Assembly: GCA_022448645.1 (NCBI GenBank)
Contig: JAKVBZ010000011.1
Location: 35,571-99,570, forward strand
Direction of reading: 5' to 3'
Source: Pirellulaceae bacterium
Lineage (GTDB): Bacteria > Planctomycetota > Planctomycetia > Pirellulales > Pirellulaceae
DNA length: 64,000 nucleotides
Shown here: positions 45,342 through 54,926 of the stretch, piece by piece
Layout of the letters: each line of letters opens with the position of its first letter
Position numbering within the stretch: position 1 is the stretch's first letter
Program-made: the position numbers and the translations under genes
Notes under the pieces: model-generated
Database searches by the model: none
The model's input: only the letters and a program-made list of their open reading frames with translations
Told to the model about the DNA's origin: nothing

Positions 45342-47078
45342 ATGGCTAACAAGAGCGAAACAAACGCCATGGGCGTTAATGAAGCCGCGGTACCGTATCC
45401 TGGATCACACCAGATTCCACAGTGGAAGCTCGGCGAATTGCCAGAAGCGCCGTTGTTTACCTGGAGGAATTGGGTGGCCATGATCGGACCAGGGTTTCTG
45501 ATGGGCGCTCTGGCCATTGGCGGAGGCGAATGGTTGATGGGGCCTATCATCACGGCAAAGTTCGGGGCCGGACTGCTGTGGCTGGCTTTGCTCGCCCTGC
45601 TCTGCCAACTCATCTACAACATCGAGATCAGCCGGTACACGTTGTATTCCGGCGAGCCCATTTTTACCGGAAAATTTCGCACGTTACCCGGTCCGTTGTT
45701 TTGGGTGTGGCTTTATGTGCTGTTGGACTTTGGGATGTTTTTTCCGTATCTGGCGGCCAGCGCCGCAACGCCTTTCGTGGCACTTGTGCGCGGAGAGTTG
45801 CCGGATCCCGAACAAGACGAAACGCTGTTGAGAATGGTGAGCATTTCTGTCTTTTTGATTTCCATGATCCCGCTGATCCTGGGTGGAAAGATCTACAACA
45901 TCTTGAAGTGGTTGGCGGGGTTCAAACTGTTCGTGGTGATGGCGACTCTGTTGCTAATTGCTGTACTATATTCGACGCCAGCTACCTGGATCGAAATCTG
46001 TAGTGGATTCTTTAAGTTTGGAAATGTGCCCGTTCTACAAGCAGAGGATCGTAACGGTAACGGTGTGCTTGATCAGGGGGAGGATTGGGATGGTGATGGC
46101 CATCTGGATAGTGTCGAATCAGACGTGGATCAAAACGGTAAGCTAGATCCTGCAGAGGATCTTGACGGCGATGGTACACGTGATGGCTATAGTACTGACA
46201 ATATTTTTGCGGCGTGGTGGCAAGGGCGTAGTTTGGCCATTGATACTTCCATGGTGGCGCTGCTGTGCGCTCTGGTTGCTATTTCCGGAGGAGGTGGGTT
46301 GGGAAACACACCCATCAGTAATTACACGCGCGATCAAGGGTGGGGGATGGGGGCACATGTTGGGGCAATTCCGAGCCTCATCGGAGGCCGCAGCATACAA
46401 CTATCTCATGTGGGAACAGTTTTCCAGGTCAATGATCAGTCCTTGCCTCTTTGGAAACGCTGGTATCACCATGTACGGCGGGAACAAGTCTTTGTCTGGT
46501 TTCCCGCATGTGTGTTTGGAGTCGCCCTTCCTGCGATGCTGTCAGTTCAATTCCTACCTCGAGGTTTCGAAGTCGAAAATCAGTGGCTTTCCTCGGTGAT
46601 GACTGCCAATGCCATTCGGGATTACGCCGGGCCTGGATGGGGAAGCCTTTTCTGGTTCTTGATCGTGCTTTGCGGATTCTTGGTCATGGCGGTAAGCATT
46701 GGCCCAGCTACAGATGGTTTCCTCCGACGTTGGGTAGATGTTTTTTGGACTTCCAGCAGTTGGTTACGGCGCCTTGAACCGCAGAATATTCGCTACGTGT
46801 ACTTTGCTGTTTTGTTGGCATACACAGCGTTAAGTGTTTTTATGCTAATGATTGGCAAGCCTACGCAGTTACTGTTGATCGCAGCCTTGTTCATGAATTT
46901 TGCATTCGCTATCAGTTGTTGGCATACGCTGGTGGTCAATCTGGTGCTGTTGCCGGCCGAGTTGCGACCGCGCTGGTTTGCTCGCACGGCTATGTTTCTT
47001 GCCGGGTTGTTCTACTTTGCCGTCGCGACAACTTCGACTTGGATCACCGTTCAAAAGGAATTCCTGGGTGGTGGTTAA
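45342..47078 (+). CDS. Nramp-family divalent metal transporter with an inserted EF-hand-like calcium-loop domain
   Basis: The 578-residue protein has the LeuT-type Nramp core: NWVAMIGPGFLMGALAIGGG, YNIEISRYTLYSGEPIF, WLAGFKLFVVMATLLLIAVL and later helices. Between two helices, residues about 235-290 hold four acidic loops of calcium-binding type: DRNGNGVLDQGE, DWDGDGHLDSVE, DVDQNGKLDPAE and DLDGDGTRD. These match DxDxDG loops of EF-hand or dockerin-like modules and do not occur in canonical Nramp. I chose the ATG at 45342, with GGAG eight bases before it; an in-frame extension from 45180 adds 54 unlike residues and passes through a hairpin. It should carry Mn, Fe or a related cation; the canonical DPGN and MPH motifs are not obvious, so the substrate may differ. 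Confidence 0.8.
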   Translation: MANKSETNAMGVNEAAVPYPGSHQIPQWKLGELPEAPLFTWRNWVAMIGPGFLMGALAIGGGEWLMGPIITAKFGAGLLWLALLALLCQLIYNIEISRYTLYSGEPIFTGKFRTLPGPLFWVWLYVLLDFGMFFPYLAASAATPFVALVRGELPDPEQDETLLRMVSISVFLISMIPLILGGKIYNILKWLAGFKLFVVMATLLLIAVLYSTPATWIEICSGFFKFGNVPVLQAEDRNGNGVLDQGEDWDGDGHLDSVESDVDQNGKLDPAEDLDGDGTRDGYSTDNIFAAWWQGRSLAIDTSMVALLCALVAISGGGGLGNTPISNYTRDQGWGMGAHVGAIPSLIGGRSIQLSHVGTVFQVNDQSLPLWKRWYHHVRREQVFVWFPACVFGVALPAMLSVQFLPRGFEVENQWLSSVMTANAIRDYAGPGWGSLFWFLIVLCGFLVMAVSIGPATDGFLRRWVDVFWTSSSWLRRLEPQNIRYVYFAVLLAYTALSVFMLMIGKPTQLLLIAALFMNFAFAISCWHTLVVNLVLLPAELRPRWFARTAMFLAGLFYFAVATTSTWITVQKEFLGGG

Positions 47079-47236
47079 TGCTATTAAGAAATAACTCCAA
47101 TGACAAAACATGGTTTCAAATCGTGAACCGTAGACGCTATCCGGGCGTTTTGTGTGAGAAGACCAACTCCGGCGGCTTTGGCTCGCCATGTTCGAGTCCG
47201 ACGTGATAAGGACCCGCCTGGTTGAGGAGTAAAACG

Positions 47237-48667
47237 ATGAGAAATCACATGCATGCATTTTTGGCAATGCATATTCTTTGGCAGATGATTGGTGGTTCGC
47301 TATTTCCCTTTTGCTTGGCCGTTGTCACGGCTGCCTCCGAGTCGCACTCGGTCGGGAAGCAATTGCAAATCGCGACCTTTGAATGCGATGCCACACCCCC
47401 TCTAGGGAGTCCGTTGTGTTACGGCTACGTTCCTGCGACTGAACAAATTGTTGATCGTCTGAGTGTGCGCGGTATCGTCATCCTTTCAGACCAAGATCCA
47501 ATTGTGTTGTGCGCTGTGGATTGGGTTGGGATCTCCAACGCGGCGCATGATCAATGGCGCGCCACGTTAGCGGATGCGGTGGGAACGACCGTGAATCGAG
47601 TGGCTGTCCATGTCCTGCATCAGCATGACGCCCCTGGAGTCGATTATTCGGCGGGTGCGATTCTCGCTGAGCAGGGATTGGCAGGCGTTATGTATCACGA
47701 GACTTTTGCCAGACAAACTTTGATTCAGGTCGCAGAGGCGGCATCTGAATCGATGCGACATTTGCAACCTGTGACGCATCTAGGTTGGGGAAGTGCACGT
47801 GTGGAAAAGTTTGCTTCGAATCGTCGGATTCTTGGTCCCGACGGAAAAGTACGAGGCGTGCGTTTTACGACCTGTAAGGATCCCGCTTTGCGCGCAGAAC
47901 CGGAAGGGACGATCGATCCGTGGGTTAAGATTGTGAGTTTGTGGAACGAAGATGAACCTGTGTCTGTACTGAGTTACTATGCGACGCACCCTCAGAGTTA
48001 CTATGGTCGTGGTGGTGTGAGCTGCGATACGGTTGGCTTGGCACGTGGGATTCGCCAAGCTGCGATACCTGACGCGGCCCACCTGCATTTCAATGGTGCC
48101 GGCGGAAATGTTGGGGCGGGTAAATATAACGATGGTGCCGAAAAGAACCGTGGCATCTTGGCAAAGCGGCTTGCCGATGGGATGGAACTCGCCTGGAAAT
48201 CAGCGACCAAGAGGGTTGCAGTGACCACAGCGAATATCGAATGGAACACCGTAGACGTGCAGTTGCCTGTGCGAGATACATTGAATGAGACCGATCTGTT
48301 GAGAGATTTGCGAGACAAGCAACTGCCTCAAAAGAAACGCATACGTGCTGCGTCAGGATTGGCCTGGATGAAGCGATGCCAAGAGGGATACAAGATTACG
48401 ATAAGCAGTTTGCGCATCGACGATGTCCATATCTTGCACTTGCCTGGCGAGTTATTTGTTGAATATCAATTAGCCGCACAACAGATGCGGTCGGATGCAT
48501 TCGTTTGTATGGCCGCTTATGGAGATCAAGGGCCAGGTTACATCGGTACAGAAGTTTCTTATGGCGAGGGTGGGTACGAAACAAGTGTCGTGTCGCGCAC
48601 GGCACCAGAAGTGGAACACGTACTCATGTCAGCCATGCGTACCTTGTTGCATGCTGATAGACGCTGA
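47237..48667 (+). CDS. Neutral/alkaline ceramidase-like secreted protein
   Basis: The 476-residue protein has an N-terminal signal (about 1-33). The mature chain follows the neutral ceramidase plan: ATFECDATPPLGSPLCYGYV, VAVHVLHQHDAPGVDY near residue 127 (analogue of the zinc-binding HTHSGP block), VLSYYATHPQSYYGRGG (analogue of the second zinc His block) and HLHFNGAGGNVGAGKY. The C-terminal part includes VHILHLPGELFVEYQLA and AYGDQGPGYIGTE. Homology to ceramidase is partial, so an amidase or hydrolase of other lipids or sugars is possible. Start is the ATG at 47237 with GAGGAG upstream. It lies 158 bases after the Nramp gene. Confidence 0.8.
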   Translation: MRNHMHAFLAMHILWQMIGGSLFPFCLAVVTAASESHSVGKQLQIATFECDATPPLGSPLCYGYVPATEQIVDRLSVRGIVILSDQDPIVLCAVDWVGISNAAHDQWRATLADAVGTTVNRVAVHVLHQHDAPGVDYSAGAILAEQGLAGVMYHETFARQTLIQVAEAASESMRHLQPVTHLGWGSARVEKFASNRRILGPDGKVRGVRFTTCKDPALRAEPEGTIDPWVKIVSLWNEDEPVSVLSYYATHPQSYYGRGGVSCDTVGLARGIRQAAIPDAAHLHFNGAGGNVGAGKYNDGAEKNRGILAKRLADGMELAWKSATKRVAVTTANIEWNTVDVQLPVRDTLNETDLLRDLRDKQLPQKKRIRAASGLAWMKRCQEGYKITISSLRIDDVHILHLPGELFVEYQLAAQQMRSDAFVCMAAYGDQGPGYIGTEVSYGEGGYETSVVSRTAPEVEHVLMSAMRTLLHADRR

Positions 48668-48700
48668 GCTGTGGGACGGAGATCTATACGACGGCGTTAC

Positions 48701-48743
48701 GGTTTTTTGGTAGCGGCAGGGTTTGGGCGCTGCTGCTAAAACC
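48701..48743 (+). terminator. Hairpin after the ceramidase-like gene
   Basis: TAGCGGCAG and CTGCTGCTA pair with one G-U, with outer GGTTTT/AAAACC pairing around them, 34 bases after the stop codon. The downstream arm lacks a T-run, so this is a modest call. Confidence 0.4.
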
Positions 48744-48837
48744 ATCGAAACCATAGGGCGAAAATTCGTCACGGCGTTGCCCCGTCCGGAACGCCTTGCG
48801 CCGTTCCGCCATGAAGTATGAGGCAAAGGAGTCACAG

Positions 48838-50712
48838 ATGCAGTGGACAAAGATTCTAGACGGTGCCGTCCCGGTTTGGTTGTTTCGCGACAGCTCGAAT
48901 GTCTATGCCGTAGGCGGCCCAGAGGGAATCGTTGTCATTGATTCGGGGACAGGGTATTGGCTGGACGCATTGAAATCGCTGCCAGCAACTCCGGTCGCTG
49001 TTTTGCTGACTCATCACTTTCGCGATCACGCCGCCGGAGCCGTACGGGCGGCTCGTGAAGGAATTCAAGTTTACGCTCCGGAAATTGAATGGTCGCTGTT
49101 GGCGGATCCGCAGCAACACTTTCGTCAGCGTGAGACCTATATTATTTACGATAATCTGTGGGACCTGAACGTGCCAATCGAAGCGGTGGAAAACGTACAA
49201 CCGTTTTTGGACTATGAGAAGCGGTTGCTCGGCGGGCTCGAATTCGAATCGATACCTCTTCCTGGAGCCACGGCAGGCCAAACAGGGTATGGTTTGACTA
49301 TTTCTCCGGACGACCAACGCATTTTGTTTTGTGGCGAAGCCATCCATTCACCCGGACGTGTCCCACGCATCGCGCCGTTTCAGTACAACTATCACTGCAC
49401 CACAGGCTCCTACAACGCTATCTTTTCGGTGCGTCAGATGCGCAAGCAACAGCCTTTGGTGTTGTTGCCCAGTCTAGGGGATCCCATTCTGCAAGAAACA
49501 GATGCGGCTCTTTCGCAGCTCGAGGATTCGTTGATACAGGTCGTGGATACGTTTGGCAAGGGCGAGATCGATTTGTTGCCCGCGCCCGATACTCCCGAGC
49601 TGACTAAGGTTACCGACCATGTCTATGTGAGCACATATTCCAATGCCCGTGCTTGGTTTTTGTTCAACGATGCGCACGATAAGGTATTGACCATCGACTA
49701 CGGGTACAACACGGCGGGACAGGTTCGTTTTCAGGATCTTTCGATTCCCACGCGGCGGCGCGCACTATTGCACGGCATCGATACCTTGCGTGAACAGTTC
49801 GGCATCGAGGGCATCGACGTCGCGCTGATCAGCCACTTCCACGACGATCATGTGGCTTCCGTTCCGATCCTGCAGCGTCAATTTGGTACCGAGTGTTGGG
49901 CGGCTGACACGTTTGCACATCTACTGGAAGAACCGGCAGCACATTGCTTTCCATGTACCTGGCCTAATCCTATTCAAGTCCACAAACGATTTGGAGTGGA
50001 CGAAACGGTTGAATGGGAACAGTATCAGTTTCATTTTGGTGAGATGAATGGTCACACCCGATTTGCCGCGTTGATTGGATTCGAAGTGGACGGTAAGCGA
50101 TTTGCCCATACCGGAGATCAATATTTCTTTCGTGATCATGATTTTCCCGTGGCGCCTACCACCGATAGTCGTATGATGGCCAATCATGTGTACCGCAACG
50201 GATGTTTGTTGGGAGGGTATGAGCAAAGTGCTCGCTGGTTGCTCGATTGGCGCCCCGAAGTTGTGCTGACCGGTCACACTGATCCTATTTATGCCGACGA
50301 TGTCTACTTCCGATTTATCAGTGAATGGACGACAGAACTAGAAGGTGTGCATCGCCGTGCCATGGTTTTGGGAGAAGGCGAGACCCATTTTGATATGGAT
50401 AGTTGGGGAGGTTGGATTTGGCCTTATCGCCATGTGTTAGACGAGCCTGCACCTATTGAAGTGACGGTGACCGTTCGCAATCCGTTGCCGCGCGAGGCGA
50501 AATTAGCTGTGCGTTTGGTGGGCCCACAAGGCTGGCAGGGAGACTCGGCCGAATTGGTTGCCGCTGCGCGGGCCGAGGTGGCTTGCGATTTGACCATCAC
50601 GCCTGAGGGAAATTGTCGGCGGCAAGCTTTTGCCGCCGAGTTGACCGTCGACGGCCAACCATTTGGGCAAGTTGCCGAAGCGCAGGTGACGGTTGGGCAG
50701 GCTTGGTTCTAG
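48838..50712 (+). CDS. Protein with two tandem metallo-beta-lactamase-like domains
   Basis: The 624-residue soluble protein has two MBL modules in one chain. The first (about 1-250) has VVIDSGTGYWLD, a degenerate metal motif THHFRDHAAG near 57, and PLPGATAGQTGYG and LFCGEAIHS. The second (about 260-520) has LTIDYGY, an intact-looking SHFHDDHVAS near 331, GEMNGHTRFA, FAHTGDQYF and VLTGHTDP. A C-terminal beta-sandwich (about 535-624) ends the protein. I chose the ATG at 48838 with AAGGAG six bases upstream, over the ATG at 48811. The second module probably holds the active dinuclear site; the first may be structural or bind one metal. The substrate is unknown. Confidence 0.82.
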   Translation: MQWTKILDGAVPVWLFRDSSNVYAVGGPEGIVVIDSGTGYWLDALKSLPATPVAVLLTHHFRDHAAGAVRAAREGIQVYAPEIEWSLLADPQQHFRQRETYIIYDNLWDLNVPIEAVENVQPFLDYEKRLLGGLEFESIPLPGATAGQTGYGLTISPDDQRILFCGEAIHSPGRVPRIAPFQYNYHCTTGSYNAIFSVRQMRKQQPLVLLPSLGDPILQETDAALSQLEDSLIQVVDTFGKGEIDLLPAPDTPELTKVTDHVYVSTYSNARAWFLFNDAHDKVLTIDYGYNTAGQVRFQDLSIPTRRRALLHGIDTLREQFGIEGIDVALISHFHDDHVASVPILQRQFGTECWAADTFAHLLEEPAAHCFPCTWPNPIQVHKRFGVDETVEWEQYQFHFGEMNGHTRFAALIGFEVDGKRFAHTGDQYFFRDHDFPVAPTTDSRMMANHVYRNGCLLGGYEQSARWLLDWRPEVVLTGHTDPIYADDVYFRFISEWTTELEGVHRRAMVLGEGETHFDMDSWGGWIWPYRHVLDEPAPIEVTVTVRNPLPREAKLAVRLVGPQGWQGDSAELVAAARAEVACDLTITPEGNCRRQAFAAELTVDGQPFGQVAEAQVTVGQAWF

Positions 50713-50962
50713 TACGCTGGGTCAGAAGAACCACAACCGGTGAATGCCTAATGTCTCATGAATGAAGGAATCAGAACACTGAACGAGTTTGCTGATCGAC
50801 GAAATCTTTAGAATAGAGTATGCGTTCTTTGGATTTGTTGAGACATCAATCATTCGTTCCTTGGAAGACCAACTTGTCCAGTAACAACACCGTTAGCGGT
50901 CTTGTGCGAGGGTTCTTCCTCGCCATGGTACCGCCCCAACCAATCACCAAGGACACCGTCCC

Positions 50963-51580
50963 ATGACTGAAATGATTCGACAATCCATTCAAAGCGGTGC
51001 AGTGCAACGAGTTCATTTTTTGGGCGATTCCATCACGCAGGGTTCGGGATTCGTGTCACAGCAGCAATCTTACGTTTGTCAGGTGATGCAAGAGATCCAA
51101 GGCCTCGCAGGAAATGTGGATGTGCAAGTCTACAACCACGCGGTCGGTGGTGCGACGTCAACCGATGGTCTCAACCGTGTGCAATGGTGTGAACGCGACG
51201 ACCACCAGGCAGAGTTGGTATGGATCATGTTTGGCTTAAATGACTTGAATCAAGGCGTGTCGGTGGAGGAATATGGAGTCAATTTAGGAGCCATGATTGA
51301 ACGTCTTCTCGGAATCGGAGCCCAAGTTGTCGTTTGTGGACCGACGCCATTTGCAGGACGCGAAGATGAACTTCTGGATTACATCCAACGCGTAGCTGAC
51401 GTTGCAGGGGAGGCCAGTGTTCCATTCATCGAATGTTCAGGCCCGTTTTACGAAGGCGGCAATCTTCGACCGGGTATGCTTTGGCCGGATGGGGTGCATC
51501 TGACCGCCGAGGGTCACCAAGTTCTGGCCCGTCATTTGTTGGAGCATCTGTTCGTGGAGGAGCACACGTGCCGAAGCTGA
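50963..51580 (+). CDS. SGNH/GDSL-family hydrolase
   Basis: The 205-residue enzyme has the complete SGNH block set: VHFLGDSITQGSG (nucleophile Ser near 24), NHAVGGATS, FGLNDLNQG with the Asn, and DGVHLTAEG with the Asp and His of the triad. It is a small esterase of the GDSL type with no signal peptide, so probably cytoplasmic or exported by another route; acetyl-sugar or lipid ester substrates are typical. It is convergent with the PVC heme protein gene (51-base gap). Confidence 0.9.
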   Translation: MTEMIRQSIQSGAVQRVHFLGDSITQGSGFVSQQQSYVCQVMQEIQGLAGNVDVQVYNHAVGGATSTDGLNRVQWCERDDHQAELVWIMFGLNDLNQGVSVEEYGVNLGAMIERLLGIGAQVVVCGPTPFAGREDELLDYIQRVADVAGEASVPFIECSGPFYEGGNLRPGMLWPDGVHLTAEGHQVLARHLLEHLFVEEHTCRS

Positions 51581-51631
51581 AATCGTGGACATTCCGAATT
51601 GAGTGTTGTGGGGCCTATGCCCCATTTGCGA

Positions 51632-54600
51632 TCATTCGACCGAATTCAGATAACTCAGCAGGTCGGCCATGTCGGTTTTATTCACGTTCTTTTCTATTCC
51701 TTCCGGCATGAAGGAATAGCCGCTACTACGCATTTCTTCGATGTCGCTTCGTTGTAAGGTGACACTTGTGCCGTCTGGCCGGGATATCGTGATGTTGTTA
51801 GCTGTTTCGGCACTAATCATGCCCGTCAACACTCGTCCATCCTCTACGGCGATGATGTAGTTCAAGAACTCTGGTTTGACTTCTCGATTAGGGTCAAGAA
51901 TATTGAGCAGTACGGATGCCATGCCACGTTGACGAATACCTTTGAGCTCTGCTCCTAGGGCCCTTCCAACGCCTTCGAGTCGATGACAGGCGGAGCAATT
52001 TTTTTCGAAGACCATTTTGCCACGTCCTGCATCGCCGTCCATTTCCAGTACGGGGCGGTAGTGTTCAAAAACGGCTTGGCGTTCCGATGCCTGCACATGG
52101 TTGAACAACTTGTCAGCTCGTTCGGCGATCTTTTGGTCAGGGTGTTGTTGTAACAACTTGACTCGGGCAGCGTCGATGCTGCCTCGCGGAACGTTGCCCT
52201 CTTCGATAGCGTCGAAGAGAACATGCACCCAGGCCGGCCGAGAAAGCAGTGTTTCGGCTGCACTGGTTCGCAAAGTTGGGCCCAACGCAGACCATGTCTG
52301 CAATAAGGTAACTGCTGCGGCCATTTCTTCGAATTCGGCGATCGTCTCCAAGGCGGCCACCTGTACAGGTTGAGGTTGTGCGGGGTGTAGCAATTCGTGG
52401 ATCAAAGGTTGAACGGCAGCGAATGGTGCGAGTCGCAGCTTGTGAATCGCGCTCGCTCGCACGTTATCGTCGGCATCTGAATCGTTGGCTGTCCGTTTCG
52501 CTTGGTCCAATAGATTTTTCAGGATCGCGGCAGCTTTTCCATCTTCAGCTGCCAATAGATTCTTTCTTTCTGGTTCTTTGTGCCTTTCGAGGAGTGCCAA
52601 CACAATGGATTCAGGTAATGTGTCCTGGCTATCGGCGAGTAGGTCAAGCGACTGTAGAACCGTAGCGATTTCGCTTTCACGATGGTCAGCTCCTATCTGT
52701 CGAGCAAGCGAGACCAGAAGTTCTTGTCCGTGAGACGATGAGGGCAGGGTTGAGTGAGAAGCAAGCAATTGAAACAAAGTGCCAGCCAAGTCGCTGACAG
52801 AACTGAGAATGGCGACACGCATCCAGCGATCCTCGCCATCAAGTACCGCAATTCGGAAAAGGGCTGCAGCAGCTGTCGGCCCAGGCATCGAGCCAAGTGA
52901 AAAGGCGGCTTGATAGCGAACCAACTTGTCGACATCTTCGGCCAACTCAATCATCTTCGCCGCCACCAGTGACGATTCTGTCACTACGTGTTCAGCAAGT
53001 CGCAGGGCATGAATGCGCACGTGAGGTGAAGTGTCACTCAAAGCAATGAACACGGAGTTGTCATCCAATGCGTCCAATCCATGGAGGGCATAAAGAGCCG
53101 TCGCACGGCCAATGGGGGATGGTGAAGATGTGAGGAATTCGCGAAGCGGTCCTGTGGCGGTAGGATCCTGCCGTTCGTACAACAGTCGAGACGCAGTATC
53201 GCGGTGCCAACCGTTAGGATGTGCCAGCATGGCCACGAGTTCTGCAGTGGTTGCGCTGTCGAGTCGTGGTGACTTTCTAAGCGGATTCCCATCGTTGGCG
53301 ACCATGCGGTAGATTCGCCCGCGGTCATTACCGCTTAGAGCGTCCAGGTGCTCAAAAAACTCTGGTGGTAGAAACGCAGCGCCTTCGATCAGTTCGCGGT
53401 ACATGTCCAGGATGTACAGAGATCCATCCGGTGCGTTGGCGAATTGGACCGGGCGGAACCAAATGTCACTGGAAGCCAAAAACTCGACGTCCTGGTCAGC
53501 TCGTCGAGCTACCAACTGTAGCTCATCTGGTTCCAGAAGAGCTCGATACATCAGGTTGTTGGCCACATCGCCGACCAAGAGATTGCCTCGATACTCGTCG
53601 GGCCATGCATCACCACGGTAAATGGTGATGCCGGTTGCTGCAGTGAAGAATCCAAACGGTTTACCACCTTCATCCGGCCCGCGGAATTGCCTTTCGCGAC
53701 GCAGTCGTGTACGTAGTACACGCCACGGTTCCGGTGGACTGATACGAAACAGTTTGGTGTGTTTGCCGTCCGGCGCAATGTCGATAGCTGGTGGTGGTGC
53801 TTGGACATGGGGATTTCGTGCGATGTAACGGTCGTCGTACATCAACGTTTGTGCAGGCACGCTGTTAGAACATACAAACTTGCGGCCCCAGTCATCCATG
53901 CTCATGCCGTGTTGCCCGGAGCCGGAAGTCAGTTCGAACTTCGTCCAGTCGCGTGGATCGAAAATGATTCCTCGGTTACGCACGGAAACGGGTTGTGCCT
54001 CTGGATCTGCAACGGCTTTTACCTCGCCTCCGGACATGCTGGTCGAAATGTGGAAGCGATGATCGATTCCCCAACGGATCGAATTCAAATGCGTTTCACC
54101 GGCTTTGTCGGAGCCAAACCCAGTGAATACGACGTGTTTCTCGTCCGCTTGGCCGTCACCATCGGTGTCGCGAAAGAACAGCAGATCCGGTGAGTTGCCA
54201 ATCAATACGCCACCATCCCAACAGGCAATGGCCGTCGGGTAACTTATTTCATCCACAAAGGAAGTACTTTTGTCGTAGCGGCCATCTCTATCAGTGTCTT
54301 CAAGTAACACAATGGATCCGTGAGGTGTGACGTTTTCCACAATGTACGAGTTGTAGGGTGGTAATTGAACAACGTAAGCGCGACCATTCTCGTCAAAATC
54401 GATCGCGACAGGATCGTGCACCAGCGGTTCGGCCGCCACCAGTTCGACTCGGAATGCAGCGTGGGTGGCGATTGTGTGTAGCGATTTTTGTGGTGACAGG
54501 AACGGTACACGAGGAAGCTCTTTGCCAATTTCCTGAGAATTCAACTGGCCGTAGCAAATCGTCGAATCGTCGACAGGGAACGTAACGAACAGTGTGGTAG

Positions 54601-54643
54601 CAAGTGCGATGAGAAAAGAAAACTTGATTCGCTGCACATTCAC
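51632..54643 (-). CDS. PVC-type heme-binding dehydrogenase/HEAT protein (CxxCH)
   Basis: The 1003-residue secreted protein has a signal (about 8-33), a membrane-bound-dehydrogenase-type propeller (about 60-450, ENGRAYVVQLPPYNSY, GRIYRMVANDGNPLR), HEAT-type helices (about 460-850, RYQAAFSLGSMPGPTAAAA) and a C-terminal cytochrome c domain with CSACHRLEGVG near 882. The C-terminal PNREVKPEFLNYIIAVEDGR, VTLQRSDIEEMRSSGYSFMP and DMADLLSYLNS are classical, the last Met a likely axial ligand. It is a relative of the 1647-residue protein but without the SGNH, PA14 and cupredoxin parts. Electron transfer from a sugar or alcohol is inferred. Confidence 0.92.
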   Translation of the reverse strand: MNVQRIKFSFLIALATTLFVTFPVDDSTICYGQLNSQEIGKELPRVPFLSPQKSLHTIATHAAFRVELVAAEPLVHDPVAIDFDENGRAYVVQLPPYNSYIVENVTPHGSIVLLEDTDRDGRYDKSTSFVDEISYPTAIACWDGGVLIGNSPDLLFFRDTDGDGQADEKHVVFTGFGSDKAGETHLNSIRWGIDHRFHISTSMSGGEVKAVADPEAQPVSVRNRGIIFDPRDWTKFELTSGSGQHGMSMDDWGRKFVCSNSVPAQTLMYDDRYIARNPHVQAPPPAIDIAPDGKHTKLFRISPPEPWRVLRTRLRRERQFRGPDEGGKPFGFFTAATGITIYRGDAWPDEYRGNLLVGDVANNLMYRALLEPDELQLVARRADQDVEFLASSDIWFRPVQFANAPDGSLYILDMYRELIEGAAFLPPEFFEHLDALSGNDRGRIYRMVANDGNPLRKSPRLDSATTAELVAMLAHPNGWHRDTASRLLYERQDPTATGPLREFLTSSPSPIGRATALYALHGLDALDDNSVFIALSDTSPHVRIHALRLAEHVVTESSLVAAKMIELAEDVDKLVRYQAAFSLGSMPGPTAAAALFRIAVLDGEDRWMRVAILSSVSDLAGTLFQLLASHSTLPSSSHGQELLVSLARQIGADHRESEIATVLQSLDLLADSQDTLPESIVLALLERHKEPERKNLLAAEDGKAAAILKNLLDQAKRTANDSDADDNVRASAIHKLRLAPFAAVQPLIHELLHPAQPQPVQVAALETIAEFEEMAAAVTLLQTWSALGPTLRTSAAETLLSRPAWVHVLFDAIEEGNVPRGSIDAARVKLLQQHPDQKIAERADKLFNHVQASERQAVFEHYRPVLEMDGDAGRGKMVFEKNCSACHRLEGVGRALGAELKGIRQRGMASVLLNILDPNREVKPEFLNYIIAVEDGRVLTGMISAETANNITISRPDGTSVTLQRSDIEEMRSSGYSFMPEGIEKNVNKTDMADLLSYLNSVE

Positions 54644-54926
54644 GTTGTTAAGTCTCCGATCTTTATGTTCGCAGGGTCGTTTCGAAATGAACTCTGAAAC
54701 GCGATGTAATCAAACTTGTCTCAGACTATTTTATTCAACATGTGTCGCTCATGCTCCAGTAAATCTGTACAGGTAGGTACATGGCATTTTCTGCCATACA
54801 TCGTTCTGCCTGTGAGAAAAACAGGTCCTGGGCAGAAAGATATAGACGGCAGGAAACTGCGGCACGGATAGATATGACAGGGCATGGTTTCTGGTGCTGG
54901 AATCATCGTATCATGTCGTCGCGGTT

